The notes beneath the pieces are model-generated. The model had not been told where the DNA came from, ran no database searches, and saw nothing but the letters and a program-made list of their open reading frames with translations. A stretch of 64,000 nt of DNA from positions 117,840,650-117,904,649 of the forward strand of contig CM057469.1 of the NCBI GenBank assembly GCA_030035585.1, given 5' to 3'. Below, in pieces: positions 23,661-34,673 of this stretch. The position numbers and the translations under genes are program-made. Source of the DNA: Dugong dugon (Eukaryota > Chordata > Mammalia > Sirenia > Dugongidae). Within the stretch, counting starts at the first letter, position 1. Each line of letters opens with the position of its first letter.

Positions 23661-23890
23661 TAGTCCCTTGGGGGATGTATGTGAGCATCTGTGAGGCAAT
23701 CCAAACTATTTGGCCTCTAATGCACTTGCCTACAAACCAAAAGGTTCGAAGTTCAAGTCCACCCAGAGGAAGAAAGGCCTAGTGATCTACTTACCAAAAA
23801 TCAGCCATTGAAACCCTATGGAACACAGTTCTACTCCGACACACATTGGGTCAGCATGAGTCGGAGTCAACTCGATGGCAACTGAAAAAA
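23661..23890 (+). mobile_element. AfroSINE copy (bccacccagagg subfamily)
   Basis: B-box gttcaagtccacccagagg, middle atcagccattgaaaccctat, tail cagcatgagtcggagtcaac. An insert near 23672-23695 disturbs the head. Confidence 0.88.
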
Positions 23891-23910
23891 AGACTTGTTC
23901 ACTTTGCATG

Positions 23911-24092
23911 TTGTTGTTAGATGCCATGAAGTCAATTCTGACTCATAGTGACCCCAGGTGACAAAGTAGAACTGCCCCATAGGGTTTTCTTTGCTATAAT
24001 CTTTACAGGAGCAAGTCACCAGTTCTCTGTGAGCCACAGAGCCACTGGGTGGCTTCCAACTGCCACCCTTTTGATTAGCAGCCGAAAAACAC
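23911..24092 (-). mobile_element. AfroSINE copy, antisense, tail-to-tail with its neighbour
   Basis: Begins gttgttgttagatgccatga, clamp agaactgccccatagggttt, reversed B-box cttccaactgccaccc. Separated by only about 20 bases from the sense copy ending at 23890. Confidence 0.9.
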
Positions 24093-24406
24093 TTTGCAGA
24101 GAGAATACCTATTGCAAGAAATAGGGAATTCATGAGGCTCCTCTCCCCATGAGTGAAGATTAGAATCCAGTGATCTAAGCGCTCACTGTGCTGTGTTGAA
24201 GAGCTGGGAATTCAAAAGAGATTCTGGGCTTTGGCAAGATCTGTACTTTTTTGAGCAGAACTGGAACTAGGGTGAAGTGAGTGAGGCACTAGCTTTGGGC
24301 ATGAGATTTTAGGAGGCACTCAAAAATTCAGTAATCGTATTTTATGATTTTATGATATATATATTATATAGTATTTTAGAAAAACAAAATTAATTCAGAA
24401 ATATCT

Positions 24407-24549
24407 GTGATGAACAAAATATCAACATGTTAAATAAAGACAGGATCAGTAAGAGTGCCCTGCCAAGGCACACTAAAGGCGGAGCCAAAAGGAAAACTCA
24501 GTGATGCTGATCCTGTCTTTATTTAACATGTTGCTTTTTTGTTCATCAT
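24407..24549. repeat. Inverted repeat, 43-base arms around a 57-base loop
   Basis: Arm 24407-24449 and the reverse complement of arm 24507-24549 agree at 40 of 43 positions, including an unbroken 27-base core that ends in gacaggatcag on the left arm. The flank 24250-24350 (gtgaggcactagctttgggc) looks like a DNA-transposon-derived repeat of uncertain name. Confidence 0.95.
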
Positions 24550-24559
24550 GGATGAACCT

Positions 24560-25551
24560 CACCTAATCCTGGCTCTGCTCCCAAGCCTCTGTTTCTTAAA
24601 GCCTTTATACACCTATTCTATGAGAAAGTTCTTCCCAAATTCTGAATGTCCTGTATTAGTGCCAATAGAACTGGCTTTTAAATTTAGTGTGATGGTACCT
24701 TGGACTTCAGAATTGAAAACTACTTGAGTTGTGGTGTCTTTTAGGTTGTCTTGCTCAAAATGCATTTCTTCTTGGTGTTTGTCATAGTGACATGGGCTTT
24801 TTATGGCTCTCTGAAGTGCTTCAGAGAAAATGGAGAGCATTTTTCATACTGCTGATTTACTCGTTCAGGTCTACAGCACTTTCCTTACTGCCTAATTATA
24901 AGGCTTGGTTTAATTTTCTCTACACATAATGTTTACTGATGCACATATGGTGCCACATTTCAGGAAACTGTACCCAGAACAGGTATTTTTGTCAGGCTGG
25001 AGCAAGGAAAATATCCTTCATATCAAGGAAAAAAAAACTTCTAGGGAACTTGACTGGTTGGACGAAGAGTGTTCCCCGATGAGAGGGAAAAAAAATCACA
25101 CCTATCTTTAACTTGAAGAAAAAGGAAACAATCTCTTTAAACACGTACTTTAAAAGCTGAATGATGATGACTTGGTTACATGTGTATAAAGATTTTCGGT
25201 TACCCTGAAAATCAAGGGATGGGTAGGAGTTGGGGAAAAAGAAAAGACAGAAAGTGATCTTTGAAAAAGAAGACATGGATTCAGAAATCATGGATCCATA
25301 GAGTTTTATAGGTAGAAGGACGTTGAGGGATTCTGTTCAAGGGTCATCCCAGGATAAGAGGTTTTTCTTCATCATCCTAAAGATCTCTTCTGTCAGCCTT
25401 GCTTTAGAGATAAGAGCTCACCCCTTCCTCTAGTAGCTGGCACCATTACTGGGCAATTTTAGTGGTTAAAAAATTGATTGAGATTCGTGTTTTTGTGATT
25501 ATCAGCCATTGATACTGGTTTTGTGCTATGGTGTTTTTTACTCTGCCCAAG
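24560..25551. other. Intronic stretch, nothing recognised
   Basis: ORFs up to 99 codons without domains. No repeat recognised. Confidence 0.45.
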
Positions 25552-25722
25552 ATTGTTGTTGTGGTTGTTAGTTGCCATCAAGTCAATTTCCAGCTCATGA
25601 CAACCACATGTGTTACAGAGTAGAACTGCTCATTAGGGTTTTCTTGGCTGTAATCTTAAGGGAAACAGATCACCAGGCCTTTTCTTCCAAGGTTCCCTTG
25701 GGTGGGTTTGAACCGCCAGATA
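25552..25722 (-). mobile_element. AfroSINE copy, antisense
   Basis: gttgttgtggttgttagttg start, reversed tail catcaagtcaatttccagct, B-box gggtttgaaccgccag; head incomplete. Confidence 0.9.
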
Positions 25723-25988
25723 AAAACTTCAGCAGAGAACTCTACTGGATTCCAAAGACCTACAAATACTTAACTATTAGTGCATATGAAGTTATGGCTT
25801 CATAATCAGTTGGCTTGCCTTTTCATAGCCCAGAGTGCTAAGAGTGATTAAATTTATGGTCTGAGCAGCTGATGCCCTCTTGTCTTTGAGACAACTGAAA
25901 TAACCAGCTGTCTTGATAGTTTGCTCCATTGCTTTTGTTTGTATCTGGTTATGTATGAAGATCATTAAAGCAAAGCTGCCCATTGAAA

Positions 25989-26205
25989 CTGTTAGACAGT
26001 GGTTAAGAGCTTGGCTGCTAACCAAAAGGTCGGCAGTTTGAATCCACCAGCTGCTCCTTGGAAACCCTACGGAGCAGTTCTTCTCTGTCCTATAGGGTCG
26101 CTATGAGTTGGAATTGACTTGGCAGCAGAAGTTTTTTGTTTTTTTAATAGGGTTGCTATGAGTTGGAATCGACTTGATGGCAATCGGTTTGATTTGGGGT
26201 TTATT
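25989..26205 (+). mobile_element. AfroSINE copy with duplicated 3' tail
   Basis: Head lacks the first bases and starts at gacagtggttaagagcttgg. After the first tail (tcgctatgagttggaattga, 26098-26117) and a T-rich spacer, the tail occurs again (ttgctatgagttggaatcga, 26152-26171) before the ggtttgatttggggttt end. Confidence 0.93.
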
Positions 26206-26214
26206 ATTTCCTTG

Positions 26215-26372
26215 ATACTTTATATATGATCCCTATAACGATTATGCAAAGGGGGAATTATTAATTTTTTTAAAAGAATGGAATATCAGATTAAGGTGCT
26301 TACCAACATAAGGCTCATAAGTAGGAGAACCCAAGTTGGCTGACTCTGAAGCCTGTCCTTTCAATGACTGTG
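26215..26372 (-). mobile_element. MIR fragment, antisense
   Basis: Reversed MIR order: aaggtgcttaccaacataag, then gctgactctgaagcctgtcc. Confidence 0.65.
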
Positions 26373-27850
26373 GTGGTTAAAATTGATACACTTTGGTCTT
26401 AGTTTATAGCTTTTGTTAAAATTCCTTAATGAGAAGGGCGTAAGGTAAATATCAATTAATGATGAGTCTTGAATTTCTCAATAATAATCATAATAATAGT
26501 CTTCCGGTTTAATATAATAACCACTTTTTCCCTTCCTTAAGCCATCCATATCTGTGTTCAGCGCCATGCAAGAAATTGAACTGAGAAGGAGATTTTGATT
26601 ATTATTTTTCTAATTAATTATAGGGGAAAATGTAAAGTACTATCATTGTAGCTGAGGGGATATCTGATTAAATGCGAATCAGGAGACTAGCAGAGCTGCC
26701 TGGTATATTTAGGGAGAAATAGTTGAAAAGATTGTGCCCGAGTGTTTCAGAATTAAAGAAGAACGATTTGTCCTGAGGACTTTGGTGGTAAGAAGGGCTT
26801 CTCCATCTGCTCCAACCATAAGTGCATGTCAGAAGTTTGAGTGATTAATCAATCCCAGCCCATCCTTCTCATTCCATAGTTGGTTAGATTTTCCCAAGTG
26901 CCTCAGTCCTGTTAACTGATAAGGGTAGGATTTCTATATTGTTACTGGATTCCTTCAATGTCATCAAGAATCAAGTTGCCTTAAATAGCTAACAGTATAA
27001 GTTGCAACTGTATAAAGGGGGTGACTGAAAAGCTGTAAAGTGCCTTTGGGCCAGGTAAGCTGGGAGGTCTGCGCAGTTGAGAATTGGGGTGAGAGAGCCC
27101 TGAGCTACCCAGTGGCAGGAAGTCGTAGCACTAATGAACCATGCCTGACTCTGAGCAGGTTTCCCTCAGCCCCTTCTTTGAAATCTGCTGGCTTAAATCA
27201 ATGTGGCCCTGAGGCTGGATCCAAAGATGCCACACCAACTAGTTGAAAGGAGATAACTTGTGACTGATCAGCTAGTCATTGTGTCTGTATATCACCATAG
27301 CAACCAGCTTGCCTGGTGCTCTTTGAGTGTATTTTCTGTGTGTTTGAGCAGTCCGTGAACAGTGCCCTCCGTACTTTAGCTAAATTGGAGGGAAATATCA
27401 GAATTTGGGGTCCATTCCAGGTCAGAACACCAATGTTAAGCAGACTGGGAAACTCCCCAGATACCCTCTTAATCCACAGAATTTTTAGGAAGTCCAAAGC
27501 TTCTGCCCTTACCTCTTACCTTTGCTCAGCTCTCCTTTCCTTGCCTTAAATCCTCTGCTAGAAAAAGAATTGCTTTAGAGACCACTGAATACCTGTGTTT
27601 TCCAGCAGAGTGTGAACAAGGAGAGAACAAAAGTCAACTTGGTCAAGTAATATCAGTCAAACTGGCCTCTTGGCAGCTCTTAGAGGCCATCTCTAACTTC
27701 CTCAGGTCTCTTAAGCAGGTAGGTGCCAGGCACAGCAGATGTCAGTCATAAGTAAGCAGTGGGTGAATGGGGCTTGAAACAACCAGGGAATTGCGGTAGC
27801 AACTTATGGACAAAAAGCAGGGACCACAAGACTAAAACCCACTGATAATA
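26373..27850. other. Intronic stretch, nothing recognised
   Basis: No repeat or exon recognised. Short ORFs (27040, 27276 and 27316) without domains. Confidence 0.45.
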
Positions 27851-27854
27851 CCGT

Positions 27855-27995
27855 CTAAATCAGGAGCTGGCAAACTTGCCTGTGGTCCAAATCCTGCTCT
27901 TGCCTGTTTATGTAAATAAAATTGTATTGGCTACTTTTATGGGCAGAGTTGAGAAGAAGCATCTGTCAAGGGCCAGATATCAAAAGAAGAGTAGG
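27855..27995. mobile_element. hAT-Charlie-type DNA transposon fragment
   Basis: gagctggcaaacttgcctgt, then gtaaataaaattgtattggc, then gggcagagttgagaagaagc and agggccagatat, match a common short hAT-derived element with a TAAATAAAGTTTTATTGG-like core. Specific MER name not certain. Confidence 0.65.
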
Positions 27996-28293
27996 TTGAG
28001 ATAAAACAAATGTGGTGTACATGCTGTGATTCCATGAAAAGCTGAGGGACTTTGGATCTGACTCTGTCTCCTGCCTTTCCCTTCAACGGTGGCAGTACCA
28101 GTTATTTGTAGGATTTCCACAAACTTGGTAATGTGGAGTAATTATTGGGCCTCTCTCGGAGGTGAAGCCCCTCTAGGGAAAAATTCAGCAGCTGTTGGAA
28201 ATGCAATGCTGTGCAATAGTTAAACACAGCAAGTGAAGAAGTATAGCATATGGAGGTAGAGCTCTGGAAAGAGGAGTTAGCTTGGAGGAACAC

Positions 28294-28451
28294 GACCTGT
28301 TGCTGTCGAGTCGATTCTGACTTATAGCGACCCTATAGGACAGAGTGGAACTGCCCCACAGAGTTTCCAAGGAACGCCTGGTGGATTCGAACTGCCGACC
28401 TTTACGGTTAGCAGCCGTAGCACTTAACCACTACGTCACCAGGGTTTCCAA
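28294..28451 (-). mobile_element. AfroSINE, antisense, with exact target-site duplication
   Basis: Flanked by the exact 12-base repeat ttggaggaacac at 28282-28293 and 28452-28463. Short form: clean tail cgagtcgattctgacttata, clamp, B-box ggattcgaactgccgacc, head end gtcaccagggtttcca. CpG sites remain, consistent with a young copy. Confidence 0.97.
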
Positions 28452-28469
28452 TTGGAGGAACACAGTTAT

Positions 28470-29390
28470 CTATAGTTGGAGTAGAGCCAGGGAGCATTGT
28501 GAATGGTTTTCCATTTTAGAAAGTGTGATAGACTTTTTAATGACGCCAAACAGTCTGAAACTTCGGTTGTTTATTTATCAGTGACACCTGTAACAACAAG
28601 TAAGTGCCCGGCTTCCCTTTCCTTTTATCCAACTGCGTTTTATTCTCTCAAGTTACTCATCCTGTTCGAGTGAACTGAGGTGTCACTCATCTGATACCTG
28701 GAGTGTGAATTGGCTAGTTTCCCCTGGGGTTCTCCCCAGGGGCTTTTGCCTTTATAATGGGGATTCTTCCAAGCCCCACAGGACTTGTGCTATCAAGTGG
28801 AATGGCAGGCTCTGGTGATGGAAGGATGGGGCCAGATGACTCTACGTGGAACACATCTTACTCACTGTTCCAGGATTGTAGGAGGGACCGTATTGGAAAG
28901 AAATAATGGTTTGAGAGAGGACTTCTCCCCTTTATCTTGCTTCAAACTCTGTAGCTGCACACATTTTATTGGTTTCTACTATTGATCTACCGTCAAATCG
29001 ATCCATTCAGTGATTGTCTTTCCCAAATGCTATCACAGTTGTGGGGAGATTAAATCACTTTTTGGGCAGCATTCACAAGCTTCCTCAAGGTCTTTGCCGG
29101 CTGAGTTTATCTGATGTAACTGTTGACGCTGGCACACTGGATTCAAGCAGCTTGCGCCCACTCAATACCAGATAATTAATGGAAGATATTAGATACTCAG
29201 AATAAAATATCCAGCGTCTTATCTCAGACCTTTTTTTTTTTTTTGTGAACAGTGCTGGAGGGGATATGAGGCTGGAGATGAGCCACTGAGTTAGGTATCA
29301 AAGTACAGAATTAGAAGAAAGGGGACTTTTGTCCAATTGGGACTTGTGAATTGAACAGCCAGGCCCAGAAACACATGACCTTTAAATAAA
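28470..29390. other. Intronic stretch, mostly unrecognised
   Basis: No repeat recognised. 29040-29200 has mixed composition and may be unique conserved DNA. A T-run lies at 29230-29243. Confidence 0.4.
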
Positions 29391-29394
29391 ATAG

Positions 29395-29580
29395 CTCTAT
29401 TCTTTAAGCCAGAAGACACAAGTCTAGATCTTGCTGTATGCAACCAGTTGGAGCCTCCCTTTCTGCATCTATGCAAAACAGGTAATGATGCTCACCCTGC
29501 AAACTGCACCCCTCACCCAACCATGACATTGTAAAGAAGGTCAAATGAAATAATGTCTAGGACGGATCTCTGCAAGCTAT
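29395..29580 (+). mobile_element. MIR fragment
   Basis: gacacaagtctagatcttgc, then cctccctttctgcatctatg and aacaggtaatgatgctcacc, follow the MIR order. Confidence 0.6.
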
Positions 29581-29584
29581 AAAA

Positions 29585-31860
29585 AAACAAAACAGGACAT
29601 GCATCAGATTATTCTTAAAGGCAGTAAGCAGCCAGAAACTGAGTAGGCTTTTCAGATATGTGGAAGAATTAGCCTGCTTTTTAGTGTGGGTTAAAGGATC
29701 TGAGGAAGGTAGCTGTACTAGAAATATCTTTTCCATCTTCACCCATGCTGCCTAAAATTCCACCATTTTGAAATGCCAAATCTTCTGGGCTAACAAGCTA
29801 GGTAATTGTAAGAGTGTAAAATCCTGGTTGCGGGGTGGGGGTGGAGAGAGTCTTCAAGTGAGGAGAAATCTTTAAGCAATGTGTTGTGAAGGGAATGCAA
29901 CAAATTAGGACTTTTTCAGTGTCTCTTAGAGAAGCCTTGAATGCATTTAACAAGGAGAACTTATGCTTGCCCCTAAGAAACATCCTTTATGAGGCCAGTC
30001 AAGCATGTATGAGGGCAAGTTGATCACTGTAGCTTTATTAGTAATTGGGAATTGTGTGCTGGAGGAGTTTTCAACAGTAAGTGAGAGTAAATGGCTTTTC
30101 TTGCTTCTTTCTGTATCTCTAGAACAAAGTACAGTGCTTGGTACATGAGATGCTCCTCAAATGCTAGTAGAAGGAATAAATGAATGAGCATCAATCGCCG
30201 AGTAGAGAGAGTGGAGTAAAGCAAGTAAGGGATAAAGGATATTTCCTCTCTGAGTGACGGTGAACTTTCTCCATCACCATTGCCTTTAAATACTACTCTT
30301 AAAATAAAGTCCCCACCTCTTTTGAGCTAATTGCATTGATATCTACTCCATTATATGTTTGTACATTCACTAGCATTTCTTTTGTTTGGCTTAACACTTA
30401 AGTATCATTAATGTAAGTGTGGCACCCGTGTAGATTTACCTTTATGGATAATTTGTTTTCTCTTGAGGTTAGAAGGAAAGTGTGGAAATGCTCTACTGAA
30501 GACACATCACTAAGGGACCTTTTTTAGTTTTTCAGGAATGAGTATCTATCCATTAAGTGGAATCGCAGAGATGTCCTTTCATCGGCGAGATGAAAATTTG
30601 GGCATGCAGCCTTCAGAGTCCCATCCAGTTTTAAGCGTCTGGGATTCCAGTTGGCTGAGAAGAGCCATTTTTTTTCTTGTACTGTCTTTTGCAGAGAACT
30701 GTTTCGTATTCATCAAATGACTGCGGGGTTTTAGTCCTTGTGCAAAACACTTTTGCAGTAACTATATACATCAGGCACTCCCCGTGTTCCACCACAAGAC
30801 AGTTTTGGCTGTTTTTGAGACAGTTTCTTTTTCTTCTTGATGTTGGGAGTTAAACTGTGCCTATCTTTTCACCGCTCTGCCTTCCTATGAAATAAGGAAG
30901 TGGATTCTTAGAAGAGGTATGATCCCTTGATTGCATTCCTTTCAGTTTGCTGGAGAAAATGCACTTATTTACATTGAGGAATAGCCGTAATTGAGGAAAA
31001 TAGAGTGGGTGGTGCTGAGCCAATACCTTTAAATGTCTTGTCTTTTGCAATTAATATTCTCTTGTCACATGTACATTTAAACGGTTGGAAGAAAGGCTTG
31101 CGTTCTTGACTCTTGTCAGACTTAACGAATGATTTTGTCAAGTCATTCCTTTCTGCCCCGGTTGATTGATAGCTAAATTTTGGTCTTCTAGCTTATGTAA
31201 AAAGTGTTAACTATGCCTTTCAGCTTGTAGGCAAGGGCATTTAAACCATTCTAATAGCCAATTTATAGAGGAATTACACTGCCTATTTACTAGAGGGGTC
31301 AAAAAATGTGCCCCTATTCATCAGGGACACAAATCACTGGGCTCATGAGCTAATGAAGGCAGTATTTATGAGTCCCTGCACTTGCTGGATGATACCAAGT
31401 TCAAGGTGTCCCTGGTCTTGGCTGCTGGCTCCCACTTTTGGACGTGTCTGTGCTTATGGGGTATGTTATAGGTAGATATATTCAGGATGAATATGGTTTG
31501 ATCCTAGAACCCTTAAGAATAAGAATAAAAAGTGGAATGGTAAATTGCCCCAGTGCTAACCACATGTGCAGATTTCAAATACCTCTCTCTAATACGGCAG
31601 ATCCCTGCTCAGCTCAGCTACTACCTGGCTTGCGTATTTCCATATATACCATACTTACCATATCAAAACATGTTAAATGGGTCCCAGTCATTTCTGGGAG
31701 GAGTCTCACTTCTCTTGGTTTGACCCCTTGTCAGAATTCTGAGAAACACACTTTATTAAACATTCCAGAATTTACCATTTTAAGACATTTTTGACCAATG
31801 GTATATTAAGATGATTAAATAAGAGCAAGCATAATCCATCAATACATTTTTGTGACAGGC
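29585..31860. other. Intronic stretch, mostly unrecognised
   Basis: A short L2/MIR-like 3' end lies at 30110-30190 (tgcttggtacatgagatgct, ending aataaatgaatgagc). A 118-codon ORF at 31438-31794 has no recognised domain. Otherwise no signal. Confidence 0.45.
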
Positions 31861-32049
31861 ATAACTTGAATCATGAGTCTTCCGTTCTTCATAGCCTCCT
31901 AAAGCCCCAGGAAGTCACAGAGTCTCCTACTGAGTTCGCAACAGGGCTCCCGCAACTCCTGCAGTGAGGGCTCATTAGGGCCCAGCACCACCATTGCCTC
32001 TGATGGGATCACTGAGTCCCTCTTGTGGTGTCCATCTGACCTGGATCTG

Positions 32050-32602
32050 TTCTTGTTGTTGTTGCTGTTGTTGTTGTTAGGTGCCGTTGAGTCAGTTCTG
32101 ACTCGTTGTGACCCTATGCACAACAGAACACTGTCTGGTCCTGGGCCATCCTCCCAATCGTTGCTGTGCTTGAGCCCGTTGTTGCAGCCACCGTGTCAAT
32201 CCATTTAGTTGAGAGTCTTCCTCTTTTTCACTGACCCTCTACATTACCGAGCATGATGTCCTTCTCCAAGGACTCGTCCCTCTTGATAACATGTCCAAAG
32301 TGCATGAGACAAAGTCTCACCATCCTCGCTTCTAAGGAGCATTCTGGCTGTACTTATTCCAAGACAGATTGTTCATTCTTCTGGTAGTCCATGGTATATT
32401 CAATATTCTTTGCCAACACCATAATTCAAAGGCATTAATTCTTCTTCTGTCTTCCTTATTCATTTTCCAGCTTTCAGATGCATGTGAGGCAATTGAAAAT
32501 ACCATGGGTTGGGTCAGGTGCACCTTAGTTTTCAAAGTGACATCTTTGGTTCTTAACACCTTAAAGAGGTCTTTTGCAGCAGACGTGCCCAATGCAAATA
32601 TT
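32050..32602 (-). mobile_element. RTE LINE 3' fragment, antisense
   Basis: Starts with a gttgttgttgttag tail at about 32064 and the reversed 3' terminus (cgttgagtcagttctgactc). Reads back through the RTE C-terminal coding region; the minus-strand frame at 32332-32592 includes ELWCWQRILNIPWTTRRMN. Truncated at about 32602, where the composite SINE follows. Broken by frameshifts. Confidence 0.92.
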
Positions 32603-32603
32603 A

Positions 32604-32945
32604 TTGCTAGCTTCCATCAAGTCAGCATAAGACTCATGGCGGCCTCATGCACGGCTAAACCAAACACTGCCCAGTCCTATGTTATCCCATGATCAATTAT
32701 GGATTAGACCATTGCAATCCATAGAATTTTCATTGGTTGACCTTTGGAAGTAGATCACCAGGCCTTTCTTCTTAGTCTATCTTAGTTTGGAAGTTCCACT
32801 GAAACCTCTTCAGCCTCATAGCAACATGCAAGTCTCCACTGACAGATGAGTGGTGGCTGCCCATGAGATGGATTGGTAGGAATCGAACCTGGGTCTCCCA
32901 CAGGGAAAGTAAGAATCTGACTACTGAAACACCGTTACCACAGGT
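32604..32945 (-). mobile_element. Composite SINE: tRNA-Gly-like head, RTE leader and RTE tail
   Basis: On the minus strand, 32945-32872 is a tRNA-Gly-like head with a good B box (caggttcgattcctacc). The body (agactaagaagaaaggcctg type) and the RTE-type 3' end follow. Its tail abuts the 5' truncation point of the RTE fragment at 32602. Confidence 0.8.
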
Positions 32946-33171
32946 CTGGTCTTACATCCACACTCTTGAGGTTTTTCTTATTTTTGCTCCTAGTCTTGGT
33001 ACTGGGAAGGTGGGGAGGCTCCCAGGACACTTTTTGCACTGGCATCCTCATACAGAAAGCTGGCTCATGCATGTTGTTGGAACTTTCTCCATTACCGTCA
33101 TATCTACCATTGCCTTTTGTCAATAAAGTCTGTAAAGCTGGCAGAGAGTTGATACGAGTGGTTGTGTATAC

Positions 33172-33405
33172 TAGTAGTTTGGAGCATGAACTCTGGGGCC
33201 AGATGACCTGAGTTCAAATCCTGCCCCGCCACTTATTAGCTCTGTGAATATTGGCAAGTGACTTCATTCTATTTCCTCAATTTCCTTATCTGCATAGCAG
33301 AAAAAAGAGTAGTGAGCTATTTCAAGAGAAATAAATAAGTTATTCTAAGGAAAATGTTTAGAACTGTGTGAGGCACATAATAAGCACTAAAGGAAGTTTG
33401 TTAAT
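33172..33405 (+). mobile_element. MIR, nearly full length
   Basis: Very clear: agtttggagcatgaactctg, then gacctgagttcaaatcctgc, ccacttattagctctgtgaa, ctcaatttccttatctgcat, and the 3' end gcacataataagcact. Confidence 0.95.
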
Positions 33406-34092
33406 ATGACATATTAATTTTTCTAAATTGTGCCCTGCCTTCCTCCTCACCAATCTCTCCCCATGCGCCACTGCTGCATTCTGCTTCCGCCTTCTACATA
33501 CACCCTCCATTTTACCAACCTCTCCTTCACTTGTTCCTACTATATCCAGCACCTGTGAACTATGTTTTTTTCTAATGCTTCTGCCAGCATCAAGGAAAGC
33601 TTCTGTACCTGAAGGATCAAGGCAATCTGGAGACCCACAATAATCCCACTGCTCCCTTGGATTCTGAGGCAAACTTTCATTGCTTCTTCCATGAAGCCAG
33701 CTGCCCTTACCTGCCATGTAAGAAGGGGACCTGTGTATGCTGAGACAGAAAATGAAACCAGAAGAAGGAGCCAAGCACCTGCTACTGCCCTTCAGGATGA
33801 GCTCAATCCTTCTCTCTTCAAGTCCTCATGACTTGTATCTTTGGTACAACTTTTTGACTAAACAATTTCTTACGTCTTTAAAAGTAAGAACATGCATTTG
33901 TGGTATTTTTAAACATGGCCCATGGCTGTATAATGCAACATGTGGCGCAAACTATTATTAATTCAGTGTTTTTGGCCAAAGAACTGAATTGGAATGACAC
34001 CAAAGTAGTCAACTGATCAGAAATCTATTTTTAAAATGTCTCTTCCATCCCCAGAATGGTGATTCAATGACCACCAAAACTTACTCAACTTA
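33406..34092. other. Intronic stretch, nothing recognised with confidence
   Basis: C/T-rich part at 33430-33560. The 138-codon minus-strand ORF 33358-33774 lacks recognisable domains. Confidence 0.4.
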
Positions 34093-34195
34093 GATATGTG
34101 TATTACCTTATCAGTTATCTACTATCACAAGACTGAAGTGTAACAAACCACTATACCACCTCAGTGGCATACGACAACAGCGTTTGTTTCTCACT
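34093..34195 (+). mobile_element. Ancient mammalian repeat, left half (split by RTE)
   Basis: gttatctactatcacaagac, then gtaacaaaccactataccac, is the start of a common mammalian interspersed repeat whose continuation is found at 37565-37960 on the other side of the RTE element. Family name uncertain. Confidence 0.6.
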
Positions 34196-34673
34196 AGTCT
34201 GGAATCAATCTTTATGCATTCCAGTTCATTTTTGACAACTTCCAGTATTCCTAGATTCATACTTTGTACATTCCATGTTCCGATTATTAATGGATGTTTG
34301 CAGCTGTTTCTTCTCATTTTGTGTCGTGCCACATCAGCAAATGAACGTCCCAAAAGCTTGACTCCATCCACGTCATTAAGGTTGCCTCTACTTTGAGGAG
34401 GCAGCTATGCCCCAGCTGTATTTTGAATGCCTTCCAACCAGAGGGACTCGTCTTCCGGCACTATATCAGACAATGTTTTTGCTGCTATTCATAAGGTTTT
34501 CACTGGTTAATTTGTTTTTTCAGAAGTAGACAGCCAGGTCTTTCTTTCTAGTCTGTCTTCATCTTGATGCTCAGCTGAAACCTGTCTGCCATGGGTGATC
34601 CTGCTGGTATTTGAATACCAGTGGCATAGAGTCCAGCATCACAGCAACATGCAAGCCCCACAGTACAACAGTG
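34196..34673 (-). mobile_element. RTE LINE, inverted 5' segment of the 34-37 kb element
   Basis: On the minus strand, running from 34673 to 34196, it is the RTE 5' leader (gtactgtggggcttgcatgt) and ORF start (DGVKLLGRSFADVARHKMRR, NSCKHPLI), ending in GTWNVQSMNLG-type endonuclease sequence. The adjacent + strand segment resumes the same element only a few tens of bases farther on. This is the geometry of a twin-priming inversion. Confidence 0.88.

Noticed and set aside
31438..31794. 118-codon + strand ORF
   Set aside because: No recognisable domain, no splice or promoter context, AT-rich intron; length is expected by chance in 64 kb of six frames.
33358..33774. 138-codon minus-strand ORF
   Set aside because: No domain, no homology I recognise; overlaps a MIR end and C/T-rich DNA.
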